A stretch of 37,243 nt of DNA from a bacterium (GCA_021785915.1 JAJYEF010000004.1:1-37243); one strand, 5' to 3'; counted from the first letter of the stretch, positions 15,450-23,625 are shown. Notes: a model not told the origin generated them from the letters alone. Translations and numbers: made by a program.

Positions 15450-16775
15450 TTATTCACCCCCTTCCCTCTTTTTATCCATATTATAAAATCTTATCCTATC
15501 TCCCTTAAAAAGTAAATCCACTTCTCCTGTAGGCCCGTTTCTGTGTTTTGCAATAAAAAGTTTTGTAGGTATTACGTTCGAAACTGCGTCATCGGTTCTA
15601 TATAAAAACATAACTATATCAGCATCCTGCTCAATCGCTCCCGACTCCCTGAGATCCGCAAGCTGTGGCCTTTTCTCACCCCTATGCTCCACGGCGCGCG
15701 ATAACTGGGAGACGGCCAGAACCGGGATCTTAAGCTCTCTGGCAAGATTTTTTAAACCCTGGGAGACAATAGATACCTCCTGTACTCTATTATCGTATCT
15801 TCTGCCAGGATCCGCAAGCTGCAGGTAATCCACGATTAAAAGTTTTATGCCCTGCTCCATTTGCAATCTTCGTGCTTTTGTGCGCATCTCTGAAATTGAT
15901 ATTCCCGGAGTATCGTCGATAAAAATCGGGGCATCTGCCAACTCTCCCATCGCCTGGGACAATTTTGTAAAGTCACTTTCCGAAAGTTTTCCAGTCTTTA
16001 GTCTCCAAGCGTCTACGTCTGCCTGACCTACCAAAAGCCTATCCACCAATTCTTCCTGACTCATTTCCAATGAAAAAATCCCGACCGGGGTTTTTTGGTT
16101 AACTGCTATATATTGCGAAATATTAACGATCATTGCGGTTTTGCCCTGACCCGGACGCGCAGCCAATACAATCATATTCGAAGGTTGCATACCTGATAAG
16201 ATATTATCAAGATCTGTAAAACCCGTAGTGATTCCCCTAAATCCGGCTCCTTTTTTGTGTATTTCGTCAATTCGGTCAAAACTTTCGGCAAGACTTTCTT
16301 TTATTGCCGAAAAGCCGCGGACATTCCTCCCCTGGGAAATTGAAAAAATTGAGCTCTCTGCTCTATCCAGAAGACTACCCACATCCTGTTCTCCGTCGTA
16401 AACATTCTCCGCTATAAACGTCCCTGCCGAAATCAAATTTCTTTTTATAGACTCGTCACGGATTATCTCGGCATAATCTTCAACGTTTGCGGCAGTAGGG
16501 ACAACATCAATAAGTTCCGCAATGTATGAAGCTTCAACCTTGTCGCCGTCTTTTATCTTTTTCAGCTCCTTTTTTAAAGTGACGGTATCTATGGGTTTTC
16601 TTTCTTCATATAAAGAAAGCATTGCGTCAAAAATTATTCCGTTGATATCATTATAAAAATCCCTTGGTTTTATAAGTTCAGAAATAAGGCCGATAGCGTC
16701 CTTATCTATAAGCACAGCTCCCAGCAAGCTCTGTTCTGCATCTTCACTATGTGGAGGAGTCTTTAGATTTGCCAT
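15450..16775 (-). CDS. dnaB: Replicative DNA helicase DnaB
   Basis: The 441-aa hexameric helicase unwinds DNA ahead of the fork. The N-terminal domain begins PPHSEDAEQSLLGAVLIDKD and continues to about residue 150. The RecA-like domain has Walker A in AARPGQGKTAM (the common form is ARPSMGKT), the GIFSLEMSQEELVDRLL motif, Walker B in KLLIVDYLQL, and the C-terminal LADLRESGAIEQDADIVMFL with RTDD and IAKHRNGPTGEV. No intein is inserted. The gene lies 62 bases downstream of the UlaG-like gene, and its 3' end supplies the Shine-Dalgarno of the next small gene. No dnaA or primase gene is nearby. Confidence 0.97.
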   Translation of the reverse strand: MANLKTPPHSEDAEQSLLGAVLIDKDAIGLISELIKPRDFYNDINGIIFDAMLSLYEERKPIDTVTLKKELKKIKDGDKVEASYIAELIDVVPTAANVEDYAEIIRDESIKRNLISAGTFIAENVYDGEQDVGSLLDRAESSIFSISQGRNVRGFSAIKESLAESFDRIDEIHKKGAGFRGITTGFTDLDNILSGMQPSNMIVLAARPGQGKTAMIVNISQYIAVNQKTPVGIFSLEMSQEELVDRLLVGQADVDAWRLKTGKLSESDFTKLSQAMGELADAPIFIDDTPGISISEMRTKARRLQMEQGIKLLIVDYLQLADPGRRYDNRVQEVSIVSQGLKNLARELKIPVLAVSQLSRAVEHRGEKRPQLADLRESGAIEQDADIVMFLYRTDDAVSNVIPTKLFIAKHRNGPTGEVDLLFKGDRIRFYNMDKKREGGE

Positions 16776-16837
16776 ATTTAATTTTTAAATTCGTATAAAG
16801 AATTTAAATTAAAAAACCGTTTTATGCAAGTAGTAAA

Positions 16838-17359
16838 TTACCCAAGAAGCGTTACTTCAAGCTCTTCTGGAAGTTTATCTTCAGACAAGCTTATTTTTGG
16901 GACACTCTTTGAAGATGCTCCATCCAAATTCTTTGCTCCCTCTTGTCTTTTCTCGCCGTATAAAAGTACTGCGCTTGGTTCCATAGCCGTAATAATGCCC
17001 TGTTTTAAGTCGGAGTTAACATTAATGATAACTATCCTGTAATTGTCGAGCTTGTCGGAAGAAATATTTTCCAAATCGCTAGACCTTGCGACCAAAACAT
17101 TCGTATTTTCGGAGATTAACTCATAAATAGTTCCATCACCGGCTTTTATACCCGCAATCTTAAGCCCCAACACTTCGTATTCGCCGGGGCCCGAAATAAT
17201 AACTCTATAATCGTTTACCCTAGACGGGTCAAAACTGTTATCTGTGGAAATAATCGCATCCGCATCAAACTTAGAGATCTTCTCTTTAGGATCAACAGCA
17301 ATGCCAACTTTTTTTCCTTTAATTTTTAAGGTCTCTTCTCCCAGAATCTGGAAATCCAT
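16838..17359 (-). CDS. UlaG-like MBL-fold protein lacking metal ligands
   Basis: The 173-aa protein follows the pattern of UlaG-type metallo-beta-lactamase-fold hydrolases: ILGEETLKIKGKKVGIAVDP, then DADAIIST, then the diagnostic ISGPGEYEVLGLKIAGIKA (about 56-73). The metal-binding HxHxDH motif that normally follows the second strand is replaced by STDNSFDPS (38-46), with no histidines, and the product is about 30-40 residues shorter than active relatives. It is probably a non-catalytic relative. I chose the ATG at 17359, not the upstream one at 17404, because TTGTCA-17-TAGGAT ends 11 bases before it and the upstream start would lie above the promoter. Confidence 0.65.
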   Translation of the reverse strand: MDFQILGEETLKIKGKKVGIAVDPKEKISKFDADAIISTDNSFDPSRVNDYRVIISGPGEYEVLGLKIAGIKAGDGTIYELISENTNVLVARSSDLENISSDKLDNYRIVIINVNSDLKQGIITAMEPSAVLLYGEKRQEGAKNLDGASSKSVPKISLSEDKLPEELEVTLLG

Positions 17360-17370
17360 AACTCGTAGAT

Positions 17371-17399
17371 ATCCTAACACAATAAATTTTTCTTGACAA
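17371..17399 (-). promoter_or_regulatory. Promoter of the UlaG-like gene
   Basis: TTGTCA (17399..17394), 17 bases, TAGGAT (17376..17371), with a TG two bases before the -10 (TGTTAGGAT). Its -35 shares five bases with the -35 of the divergent promoter at 17393..17421. Confidence 0.65.
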
Positions 17400-17421
17400 G
17401 ACAAGACTTTTTTCGTATTAT
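17393..17421 (+). promoter_or_regulatory. Promoter of the 140-aa/245-aa gene pair
   Basis: A perfect TTGACA (17393..17398), 17 bases, TATTAT (17416..17421). The ATG at 17434 is 12 bases beyond the -10, so the leader is only about 5 nt. Confidence 0.8.
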
Positions 17422-17433
17422 AGGTTCTCTCAT

Positions 17434-17856
17434 ATGAAACAGGAAAGAGTAATACTGTCTTTTATTATGGTTTTAATAGGTCTCTTGGTCGCAGGAGCGG
17501 CCTTTTATTTTTATCAGTCGGGAAAACAAATCAAATCGGTAACTACTATAACAACTACTATAACCCCTACCCCTACGCAAACTCCCAAAGTTTACTTGGT
17601 ATTAAAAAGTCCCCAAAATCAAACTGTGGTCGCCGATAAAATCCTTAATATTTTAGGGCAGACATCGCCTAAGGCAACCGTTGTAATAATTACCGACTCG
17701 GATCAACAGGTGCTAAAACCCGACTCTCAGGGAAATTTTTCAACAACTATTACACTTGCAAACAACCAAAATCTTATTACTGTAGAATCAATCCTGCCAT
17801 CCGGAGAAATAGAAACTTTAGAAAGGACAGTCACTTTTTCTACCAGCAATTTTTAA
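17434..17856 (+). CDS. Membrane-anchored Ig-like domain protein, 140 aa
   Basis: An N-terminal membrane helix (about residues 8-28) is followed by a Thr-rich linker (TTITPTPTQTP, about 42-52) and one beta-sandwich-like domain (about 55-138). The pattern is LKSPQNQTVVADKILNILGQ, then ATVVIITDSDQQVLKPDSQG and NFSTTITLANNQNLITVESI, as in bacterial Ig-like or glucodextranase B-type modules. These are normally adhesion or spacer domains on the outside of the cell. It is first in a pair: the next gene begins 3 bases after its stop. Domain type is inferred from strand pattern only. Confidence 0.75.
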   Translation: MKQERVILSFIMVLIGLLVAGAAFYFYQSGKQIKSVTTITTTITPTPTQTPKVYLVLKSPQNQTVVADKILNILGQTSPKATVVIITDSDQQVLKPDSQGNFSTTITLANNQNLITVESILPSGEIETLERTVTFSTSNF

Positions 17857-17859
17857 TAT

Positions 17860-18597
17860 ATGAAAAAAACTCTTATTGTTATATTGGGTACTATTCTTTT
17901 TCTAGGGGTTTTCGGACAAGCCTTTGCCCAAACGAATACGCCTACCCCAACCGACGTCTCTCTTCAACAGCAGATAGACGAACTAAAAAGTAAAATTGCA
18001 TCAAAAGTTGCGCAACTTAATTTAGTCGAGAAAAAAGGGGTCATGGGAACGGTTTCAGAAGTCTCCGATACGCAAATCACGCTTACCGACATATCCGGAA
18101 ACATTATAAATATCGACGTTGACGAGTTAACTAAATTTTATTCCTCTTCCAACAATACTTTCGGCATGTCCGACATAAAAGTTGGAGAAAATCTGGGAAT
18201 ACTGGGATTATATAACAAACAGTCTCAAAGAATCCTTGCAAGGGAAATTAATCAAATGTCTGCTCCCGAAAAAATTATTTACGGTGTTATTACTAAGGTG
18301 GACCACATTAACTATGAACTGACAATAATAAGCCCCGATAACAAACAAACAATCGCCGAAATTCAAGACATAACAAAAACATATTTCTACTCTGGAACGG
18401 CTCTTGAAAAATCGGGATTTTCCAAAACCAGCCAATTCACGACAGCAATAATAACAGGGCGCCCGGATGCGCAAAACCCCGATAAGATCTTGACTAGTCG
18501 CGTCGTTCTTTTACCCAACATAAATCTTACGGCATTGCTTGGAATTAACACGCAGACCCCCGCTACTGCCTCCGCGACAATTACGCCAAAACCGTAA
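17860..18597 (+). CDS. Secreted DUF5666-like protein, 245 aa
   Basis: A clear signal peptide (MKKTLIVILGTILFLGVFGQ, ending AFAQ) is followed by a short Thr/Pro spacer and a heptad-like helix (LQQQIDELKSKIASKVAQL, about 35-53). Two similar beta-rich halves follow, each with a pattern like GVMGTVSEVSDTQITLTDIS and IYGVITKVDHINYELTIISP. This repeated G-V-x-x-V...T-L pattern is that of DUF5666-type OB-like domains. The tail is Thr/Ala/Pro-rich. It follows the Ig-like gene by 3 bases and probably works with it on the cell surface. No catalytic residues are evident. Confidence 0.78.
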   Translation: MKKTLIVILGTILFLGVFGQAFAQTNTPTPTDVSLQQQIDELKSKIASKVAQLNLVEKKGVMGTVSEVSDTQITLTDISGNIINIDVDELTKFYSSSNNTFGMSDIKVGENLGILGLYNKQSQRILAREINQMSAPEKIIYGVITKVDHINYELTIISPDNKQTIAEIQDITKTYFYSGTALEKSGFSKTSQFTTAIITGRPDAQNPDKILTSRVVLLPNINLTALLGINTQTPATASATITPKP

Positions 18598-18598
18598 C

Positions 18599-18628
18599 TT
18601 TACACTCAAGTTATTTTAATAATATAAT
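18599..18628 (+). promoter_or_regulatory. Promoter of the AI-2E-type permease gene
   Basis: TTTACA (18599..18604), 18 bases, TATAAT (18623..18628). The ATG at 18634 is only 5 bases beyond the -10, so the mRNA should start at or within a base or two of the initiation codon. A CTCAAG/CTTGAG inverted pair (18605, 18637) flanks it. Confidence 0.7.
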
Positions 18629-18633
18629 AAGTT

Positions 18634-19659
18634 ATGCTTGAGGAATTTAAAAAAGAATTCACCCCTTTTAAGTTTTTAGTAGTCCTGCTTATTATTGCGG
18701 TATCTATTTATCTTTTACAAATCCTTTTCCAGATTTTGGGTAATTTTTCCGACATTATCCTAATCGTAATCGTAGCATGGTTAATGAGTTTCGTGTTGGA
18801 AGCTCCCGTTAATTTAATATCGAGAGTGTTCCAACTCGGGAAAGTCTGGTCTGCTTTGGTAGTCTATCTAATACTGGGCGCTTTTCTGCTAATTCTTATT
18901 TTTAACTTCATTCCGATAGTCTCTGTCCAACTTCAGACATTGTCTAAGATAGTGCCAGGTTACTTCACCGCTTTTCCACAGATAGAAAATACATGGAACA
19001 ACGCCGTCAGAAACTCAATAGATACCTTAATATATTTTATTCCGTCAATCGCTTACGTATTCCTGGATATTATCCTCATTCTATTTCTTTCGTTTTATCT
19101 AATCGTCGATAAAGATACAATAAACGAAGAATTTTATAAATTAACTCCTGTTGGCTGGCACAAGAATTTAAAATTTATACAGGGGGTTGTAGACATAACA
19201 TTCTCTTCTTTTTTGCGCATCCAGATTATTTTCGGAATTATTGCCGCAATTACCACTTGGATCGTGTTAACAATATTCAGGATTAATTTTGCCGCGTCAA
19301 TTGCGCTTTTATCGGGACTTCTCACGATTATTCCTCTTGTCGGCCCCATACTTGCGCTTATTCCACCGGTTTTTGTTGCATTAATACTCTCCCCCAACGA
19401 TCCTACTATTGCAATAATAATTTTTACAATACTTCTTTTAATCCAACAAGTAACGTTTAATTTTGTAGGTCCCAAGCTCATGGAAAAGGCTTTCAAACTC
19501 CATCCGATAATAGTCCTTTTATCTATCCTTGTGGGTTTTAAAATTGCAGGCCCGTTGGGGGCCGTTTTTATAGTGCCTATTTTGGGAGTTTTAGTAATTG
19601 TGTTTAAGGAATTGGGACATTACTTTATAAACCCGCCGCACTCTTCTGACAAAAAATAG
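18634..19659 (+). CDS. AI-2E family (PerM/UPF0118) transporter
   Basis: The 341-aa protein has about eight membrane segments arranged as in the PerM/TqsA family: paired N-terminal helices, an amphipathic middle (VQLQTLSKIVPGYFTAFPQI, about 107-126), then a C-terminal block with the family hallmark LLSGLLTIIPLVGPILALIP and FKLHPIIVLLSILVGFKIAG. Members export autoinducer-2 or sodium or are uncharacterised, so the substrate cannot be given. It is preceded by an almost leaderless promoter and followed 21 bases later by hisS, which has its own promoter. Confidence 0.88.
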   Translation: MLEEFKKEFTPFKFLVVLLIIAVSIYLLQILFQILGNFSDIILIVIVAWLMSFVLEAPVNLISRVFQLGKVWSALVVYLILGAFLLILIFNFIPIVSVQLQTLSKIVPGYFTAFPQIENTWNNAVRNSIDTLIYFIPSIAYVFLDIILILFLSFYLIVDKDTINEEFYKLTPVGWHKNLKFIQGVVDITFSSFLRIQIIFGIIAAITTWIVLTIFRINFAASIALLSGLLTIIPLVGPILALIPPVFVALILSPNDPTIAIIIFTILLLIQQVTFNFVGPKLMEKAFKLHPIIVLLSILVGFKIAGPLGAVFIVPILGVLVIVFKELGHYFINPPHSSDKK

Positions 19660-19674
19660 CACTTATGCTATCAT
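19646..19674 (+). promoter_or_regulatory. hisS promoter
   Basis: CTGACA (19646..19651), 17 bases, TATCAT (19669..19674), 6 bases before the ATG at 19681. It overlaps the 3' end of the upstream permease gene and predicts a leaderless hisS mRNA. Confidence 0.6.
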
Positions 19675-19680
19675 TAGCAT
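19665..19680. repeat. Inverted repeat at the hisS start
   Basis: ATGCTA-TCAT-TAGCAT is a perfect 6-bp inverted repeat with a 4-base centre, directly abutting the ATG and covering the predicted -10 and start site. It could be an operator. Confidence 0.5.
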
Positions 19681-20865
19681 ATGGCCAATATCCAAACATT
19701 AAAAGGATTTAGGGATTTTTTGCCCGAAGAGGCAAGAAGAAGACAGTACGTTTTAGGCACCTTGAAAAAGGTGTTTGCTTTGTATGGATTTGAACCGCTC
19801 GAAACTCCAAGTCTTGAATATGAGGATATATTAACCGGCAAGTATGGAGATGAAGGCGACAAGTTGATGTACAAGTTTAAGGACTTGGGCGGAAGAAATG
19901 TTGCAATGCGATACGACCAGACAGTTCCTCTGGCAAGGGTCATCGCCCAACGCCAAAATGACGTCCAACTCCCTTTCAAAAGATATCAGATGCAAAACGT
20001 GTGGAGAGCCGAGAACACGCAGAAAGGAAGATACAGGGAATTCCTGCAGGTTGACGCAGACATAGTCGGTACATACTCTCCTCTGGCGGATGCGGAAATA
20101 ATTGCGCTAGCAGCAAAATGTCTTGAAAATTTGGGTATCAAGGACTTTTATGTATATATTAATGACAGAAAAATATTTAGCGATATTCCAAAAGAGGCAA
20201 TCCTAATCCTAGATAAATTAAAAAAAATAGGCCCATCAAAAGTTCAAGAAGAATTATCGAAAAGAAATTTTGACCCAGACCTACTAATTAAATTAAAAAA
20301 TATTCCTCCATCAAAAACACTAATTACTATTAAGGAAACACTTAAAAAAATTGATAACGATCTTACTGATGAACGCGTGAAAATAGAAAATACATTGGCA
20401 AGAGGATTAGATTATTACACGGGTCTTATTTTCGAAATAGAAATTATGGAATATGCAGCCGGGTCTATTGCCGGAGGAGGAAGATATGACAATTTGATAG
20501 GCATTTTTGCCGGGAAAGAGATTCCTGCTGTGGGTTTTGCTTTCGGGTTTGATAGGCTTATCGAAGCAATGGACGAACTTAGCCTATTTCCAAAAGATAT
20601 AAACGGCAAAAATATTTTTATCGCTTTTTCAAATTCGAACTTGCAGGAAAAAGCCCTAAATATAACTTCACAGTTAAGGAACAAAGGGCTAGGGGCGGAG
20701 TTTTATCTTGAGGACGCAACTTTAGAAAAACAGTTAAAATACGCCGACAAAAAGAATATACCTTTTGTGGTAATTGTCGAGGACAACAATTTAATTTTAA
20801 AGGACATGGAAAAAAGAAGCCAGGAAAATTTGCCTCTTGAAAAAATTATCGAAAAACTGAGTTAA
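19681..20865 (+). CDS. hisS: Histidyl-tRNA synthetase
   Basis: The 394-aa class II synthetase charges tRNA-His. It opens TLKGFRDFLPEEARRRQYVL and shows motif 2 region VWRAENTQKGRYREFLQVDA. The histidine-specific stretches are ARGLDYYTGLIFEIEI and GGGRYDNLIGIFAGKEIPAV, and motif 3 is GFAFGFDRLIEAM. The C-terminal anticodon-binding domain (about 310-394) has NIFIAFSNSNLQEKALNITS and LKYADKKNIPFVVIVED. It is somewhat shorter than the 420-430 aa typical of other bacteria. It is followed 5 bases later by an EamA transporter in the same transcript. Confidence 0.97.
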   Translation: MANIQTLKGFRDFLPEEARRRQYVLGTLKKVFALYGFEPLETPSLEYEDILTGKYGDEGDKLMYKFKDLGGRNVAMRYDQTVPLARVIAQRQNDVQLPFKRYQMQNVWRAENTQKGRYREFLQVDADIVGTYSPLADAEIIALAAKCLENLGIKDFYVYINDRKIFSDIPKEAILILDKLKKIGPSKVQEELSKRNFDPDLLIKLKNIPPSKTLITIKETLKKIDNDLTDERVKIENTLARGLDYYTGLIFEIEIMEYAAGSIAGGGRYDNLIGIFAGKEIPAVGFAFGFDRLIEAMDELSLFPKDINGKNIFIAFSNSNLQEKALNITSQLRNKGLGAEFYLEDATLEKQLKYADKKNIPFVVIVEDNNLILKDMEKRSQENLPLEKIIEKLS

Positions 20866-20870
20866 GTTTA

Positions 20871-21791
20871 ATGAGCCAGAAAAAAACTGCCATTCTATTT
20901 TTGATACTAGCCAATATCGTATGGGGTGCTGCATTTCCAATATACAAATGGGCTCTTCAAATAATACCCCCCTTCAGTTTTGCATTTATAAGGTTTGCTC
21001 TTGCGGCCCTGATTATCCTGCCATTTACATATAAATCTTTAAAAATCGTAAAAAAAGATATTCCTCTTCTAATATTGGTTTCCGTTGTTTCCATAACAAT
21101 TCAGATAATGCTTCTTTTTTACGGACTAAAGTATTCGCCAAGCATTAATGCGCCGATAATTTTTTCGGCAGGCCCAATTATTTTGATAATCGCGTCTGCA
21201 TTTTTTCTTAACGATGTTGTTAAAAGCAAAGTGCTGGTTGGTACGCTAATAAGCCTTGTCGGTGTTTTAATCGTAATGTTTCGTCCACTTGCGCCAAGCG
21301 CCCACGCGGAAGTATTTTTGGGCAACACACTTCTATTTATCTCTATGCTTTGTAACGTGGCGCAGGCTGTTGTTCTTAAAAAAATTCTATATAATAATGA
21401 ACCCTTAGCTGTAGTTTTCTGGAGTTTCGTAATCGGCATTGTTCCTTACTTAATACCAATAACGCTTTACGAACCGCAATTTTTTCAGCTCGCAACTTAT
21501 CAAAATGTCCAGGTTCTGATCGGGATACTATATGCTGTTGTTTTTTCTTCCGCTCTTGGATACTATTTCTTCTACTACGGCCTAAAATACATAAGAGCTT
21601 CCGAGATCGGCATTTTTTCCTACGTTGACCCGATAGCAACGATTATTGTTGCCGTCCCGCTTCTTTCGGAGAGGATAACCCCGTTATATGTACTCGGGAC
21701 ATTCATGGTGTTTTTTGGAATATTTATCGCAGAAGAAAGGATACACTACCACCCGCTTGGAAGACTTTTTAAAAAAGAAGGGGATATTTAA
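20871..21791 (+). CDS. EamA/DMT family transporter
   Basis: The 306-aa protein has ten membrane segments in two homologous EamA halves. The first begins AILFLILANIVWGAAFPIYK with FIRFALAALIILPF. The second carries VVFWSFVIGIVPYLIPI and ALGYYFFYYGLKYIRASEIG, then YVDPIATIIVAVPLLSERIT, which is the family's most conserved part. Members are drug/metabolite transporters of varied substrate. It starts 5 bases after hisS and ends 13 bases before the convergent MFS gene. Confidence 0.92.
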   Translation: MSQKKTAILFLILANIVWGAAFPIYKWALQIIPPFSFAFIRFALAALIILPFTYKSLKIVKKDIPLLILVSVVSITIQIMLLFYGLKYSPSINAPIIFSAGPIILIIASAFFLNDVVKSKVLVGTLISLVGVLIVMFRPLAPSAHAEVFLGNTLLFISMLCNVAQAVVLKKILYNNEPLAVVFWSFVIGIVPYLIPITLYEPQFFQLATYQNVQVLIGILYAVVFSSALGYYFFYYGLKYIRASEIGIFSYVDPIATIIVAVPLLSERITPLYVLGTFMVFFGIFIAEERIHYHPLGRLFKKEGDI

Positions 21792-21804
21792 AACCTTAAA
21801 ATTA

Positions 21805-23031
21805 TTAATAGTCAAAAGATTTTTTATGCTCGTGTATAATTTTTCGCGACAAAGCCAATACAGTAAAAGAACCTACAAGAAGAACCGCTCCGAAAGCATA
21901 AGGAAGTCCAGCCCAAACAGTATATAAAAAGGCGGCAAAAAAAGGACCGAGCACCCTTGTCATTGACTGCATGCTCTGGCTTGCGCCCTGAACCCTGCCC
22001 TGCATAGTCCTATCTACGGAATTTGAGATAAGACTTGAGGCAGACGGTTCGAATAATCCGTCCCCTATCACAAGGATTATTACCCCCAAGATTAAGAGCA
22101 ATAATGAGTTTAGAGACGCCGTAAGAGCAATAATTACAAAGCCAATCAAAGTAAGCCCGAGCCCGATTTCTGAAACATTTAAATCCGATAATTTCTCGAG
22201 AAGTTTTCTTACCAAATATCCTTGTGAAAATATGTCCATAACGCCTACGGCAAAAAGCGCAAAACCTATTTGTTCGGGACCCCAATTAAAGATATCTTTG
22301 AGAAAAACCGAAGTTATAGACTGCATCTGCATAAGCGCCAGAAAAAATAAAAACGCATACAAAAAAATTCTTTTTAAAGCCGGGATATCAAATATATGAT
22401 TAAATTGCAGAAAAGGATTAAGGTGCCTAATGTTAACATTCGGAGTCCTGTGTTCGGTGCTTAGGCTTTCCGGCAGAACGAAATATCCCCACACCATATT
22501 TAAAAACGTAATAAAAGCCGCAAGATATAAGGGTGTGACAAGACTAAAATGTGCCGTAAGTCCGCCGACCGCGGGACCTATCATAAAACCAAACCCTCCG
22601 GCCGCACCTAAGAGTCCGTAGTATTTCCCCCGTTCCTGCGGTTTTGTGATATCGGCAATATAGGCAAAAACCGTTGAAATATTCCCACCCGTAAGACCGT
22701 CTATGATTCTTCCCAAAAAAAGCACCCATAAAGCGCCTCCGATTGCCATAACGAGGTATCCGATAATCGAACCGAAAAGACTAACCAAAAGAATCGGCCT
22801 TCTGCCGAACTTGTCGCTTAACGCTCCAAGGCCCGGGGCTGCAATAAACTGACAAAAAGCATATGCGGCCATGATAAGACCTACATTTAATGCGATATCT
22901 TTTATGTTGGGGGCGTATTGTTCAACAAGAAAAGGAAGGATTGGTATGATAATGCTAAACCCCAAAAAATTCAAAAACATCGTAACGACTATAAAAGTAA
23001 GACTTCTGTTTTTTTTGGAGAATATTTGCAT
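21805..23031 (-). CDS. MFS transporter, TetA-like (DHA1)
   Basis: This protein of about 408 aa has 12 membrane segments. Family marks are FLNFLGFSIIIPILPFLVEQ in TM1, ALSDKFGRRPILLVSLFGSI (motif A after TM2) and FLGRIIDGLTGGNISTVFAY (TM4). The second half has NSVDRTMQGRVQGASQSMQS. These match the TetA/DHA1 proton-coupled multidrug or tetracycline exporters. The frame is open up to 23121, but I placed the start at the ATG at 23031 (MQIFSKKNRS) because a TTGAGT-17-TATCCT promoter ends 6 bases before it and the upstream 30 residues run through that promoter. Substrate is unknown; resistance should not be assumed. Confidence 0.9.
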   Translation of the reverse strand: MQIFSKKNRSLTFIVVTMFLNFLGFSIIIPILPFLVEQYAPNIKDIALNVGLIMAAYAFCQFIAAPGLGALSDKFGRRPILLVSLFGSIIGYLVMAIGGALWVLFLGRIIDGLTGGNISTVFAYIADITKPQERGKYYGLLGAAGGFGFMIGPAVGGLTAHFSLVTPLYLAAFITFLNMVWGYFVLPESLSTEHRTPNVNIRHLNPFLQFNHIFDIPALKRIFLYAFLFFLALMQMQSITSVFLKDIFNWGPEQIGFALFAVGVMDIFSQGYLVRKLLEKLSDLNVSEIGLGLTLIGFVIIALTASLNSLLLLILGVIILVIGDGLFEPSASSLISNSVDRTMQGRVQGASQSMQSMTRVLGPFFAAFLYTVWAGLPYAFGAVLLVGSFTVLALSRKIIHEHKKSFDY

Positions 23032-23037
23032 TTTGAT

Positions 23038-23066
23038 AGGATATCTTAGAACAAATTTAAACTCAA
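23038..23066 (-). promoter_or_regulatory. Promoter of the TetA-like MFS gene
   Basis: TTGAGT (23066..23061), 17 bases, TATCCT (23043..23038), 6 bases before the ATG at 23031, predicting a leaderless mRNA. Confidence 0.55.
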
Positions 23067-23080
23067 GAGTTAAAAAATAA

Positions 23081-23608
23081 TTACTCAAATACTTCCGGAT
23101 GCAAAAAGCTCGAAAAAGCACTTATGACAGCATCCACGTATGCCTTTTCCCTCGGGACAAGATTATCCGTCATAAGCCCGAAATGCCCTAGCTTTTGTTT
23201 TGAGTTTTCCATATTAAATAATATGTCATCAACTTCTCCAAGCTCTAAACCTTTTTTTACCATCCGCATCATTTTGGGCGGAGTGTGCATCCTAATTGAC
23301 GAGCCTATCCCCTCAACTCCTTCTTTATTTACAACCACTACCCAACCGCAATCAAACCACCTTCGGCCTATTTTTTGGAGACCGCCTTCTATTCCCACTC
23401 CATAATCGGCATTTGATAATTTGCACGCTATTTTTGCCCTAGTTTGCGCACCCTTAATACATTCAGCATCCGACATCGGCTGTTTTGATACGCTCGAGGT
23501 AACTTCAACGCCTTTAACTCTATTTTTCTTACCCTTGTATAGTTTTTGGAAAGCTTTTCTGGCGGCTTCTATTTTTACCGGATTTGTAGACCCTACTGCG
23601 ATTAACAT
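23081..23608 (-). CDS. YjjX-like inosine/xanthosine triphosphatase (DUF84)
   Basis: The 175-aa protein matches the YjjX/DUF84 house-cleaning phosphatases, which hydrolyse ITP and XTP to keep deaminated purines out of nucleic acids. Visible marks are the N-terminal MLIAVGSTNPVKIEAARKAF, then SKQPMSDAECIKGAQTRAKI and YGVGIEGGL. FDCGWVVVVN, GSSIRMHTPP and GHFGLMTDNLVPREKAYVDA follow. Length is typical. An extended -10 (TGTTATAAT) lies 8 bases upstream of the ATG, so it is transcribed separately from the MFS gene behind it. Divergent from the 140-aa unknown gene. Confidence 0.9.
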   Translation of the reverse strand: MLIAVGSTNPVKIEAARKAFQKLYKGKKNRVKGVEVTSSVSKQPMSDAECIKGAQTRAKIACKLSNADYGVGIEGGLQKIGRRWFDCGWVVVVNKEGVEGIGSSIRMHTPPKMMRMVKKGLELGEVDDILFNMENSKQKLGHFGLMTDNLVPREKAYVDAVISAFSSFLHPEVFE

Positions 23609-23616
23609 TTCAGGAA

Positions 23617-23625
23617 ATTATAACA
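23617..23625 (-). promoter_or_regulatory. Extended -10 of the YjjX-like gene
   Basis: The minus strand reads TGTTATAAT, a consensus extended -10, ending 8 bases before the ATG at 23608. No good -35 accompanies it. Confidence 0.55.

Noticed and set aside
15121-15486. Plus- and minus-strand shadow frames over the proline-rich gene
   Set aside because: They arise from the repeat-like codons of the 96-aa gene and lack start signals; only the minus-strand frame with GGGGGTGA is supported.
21805-23031. Tetracycline resistance gene
   Set aside because: The protein is TetA-like only at the family level; substrate cannot be inferred from these motifs.
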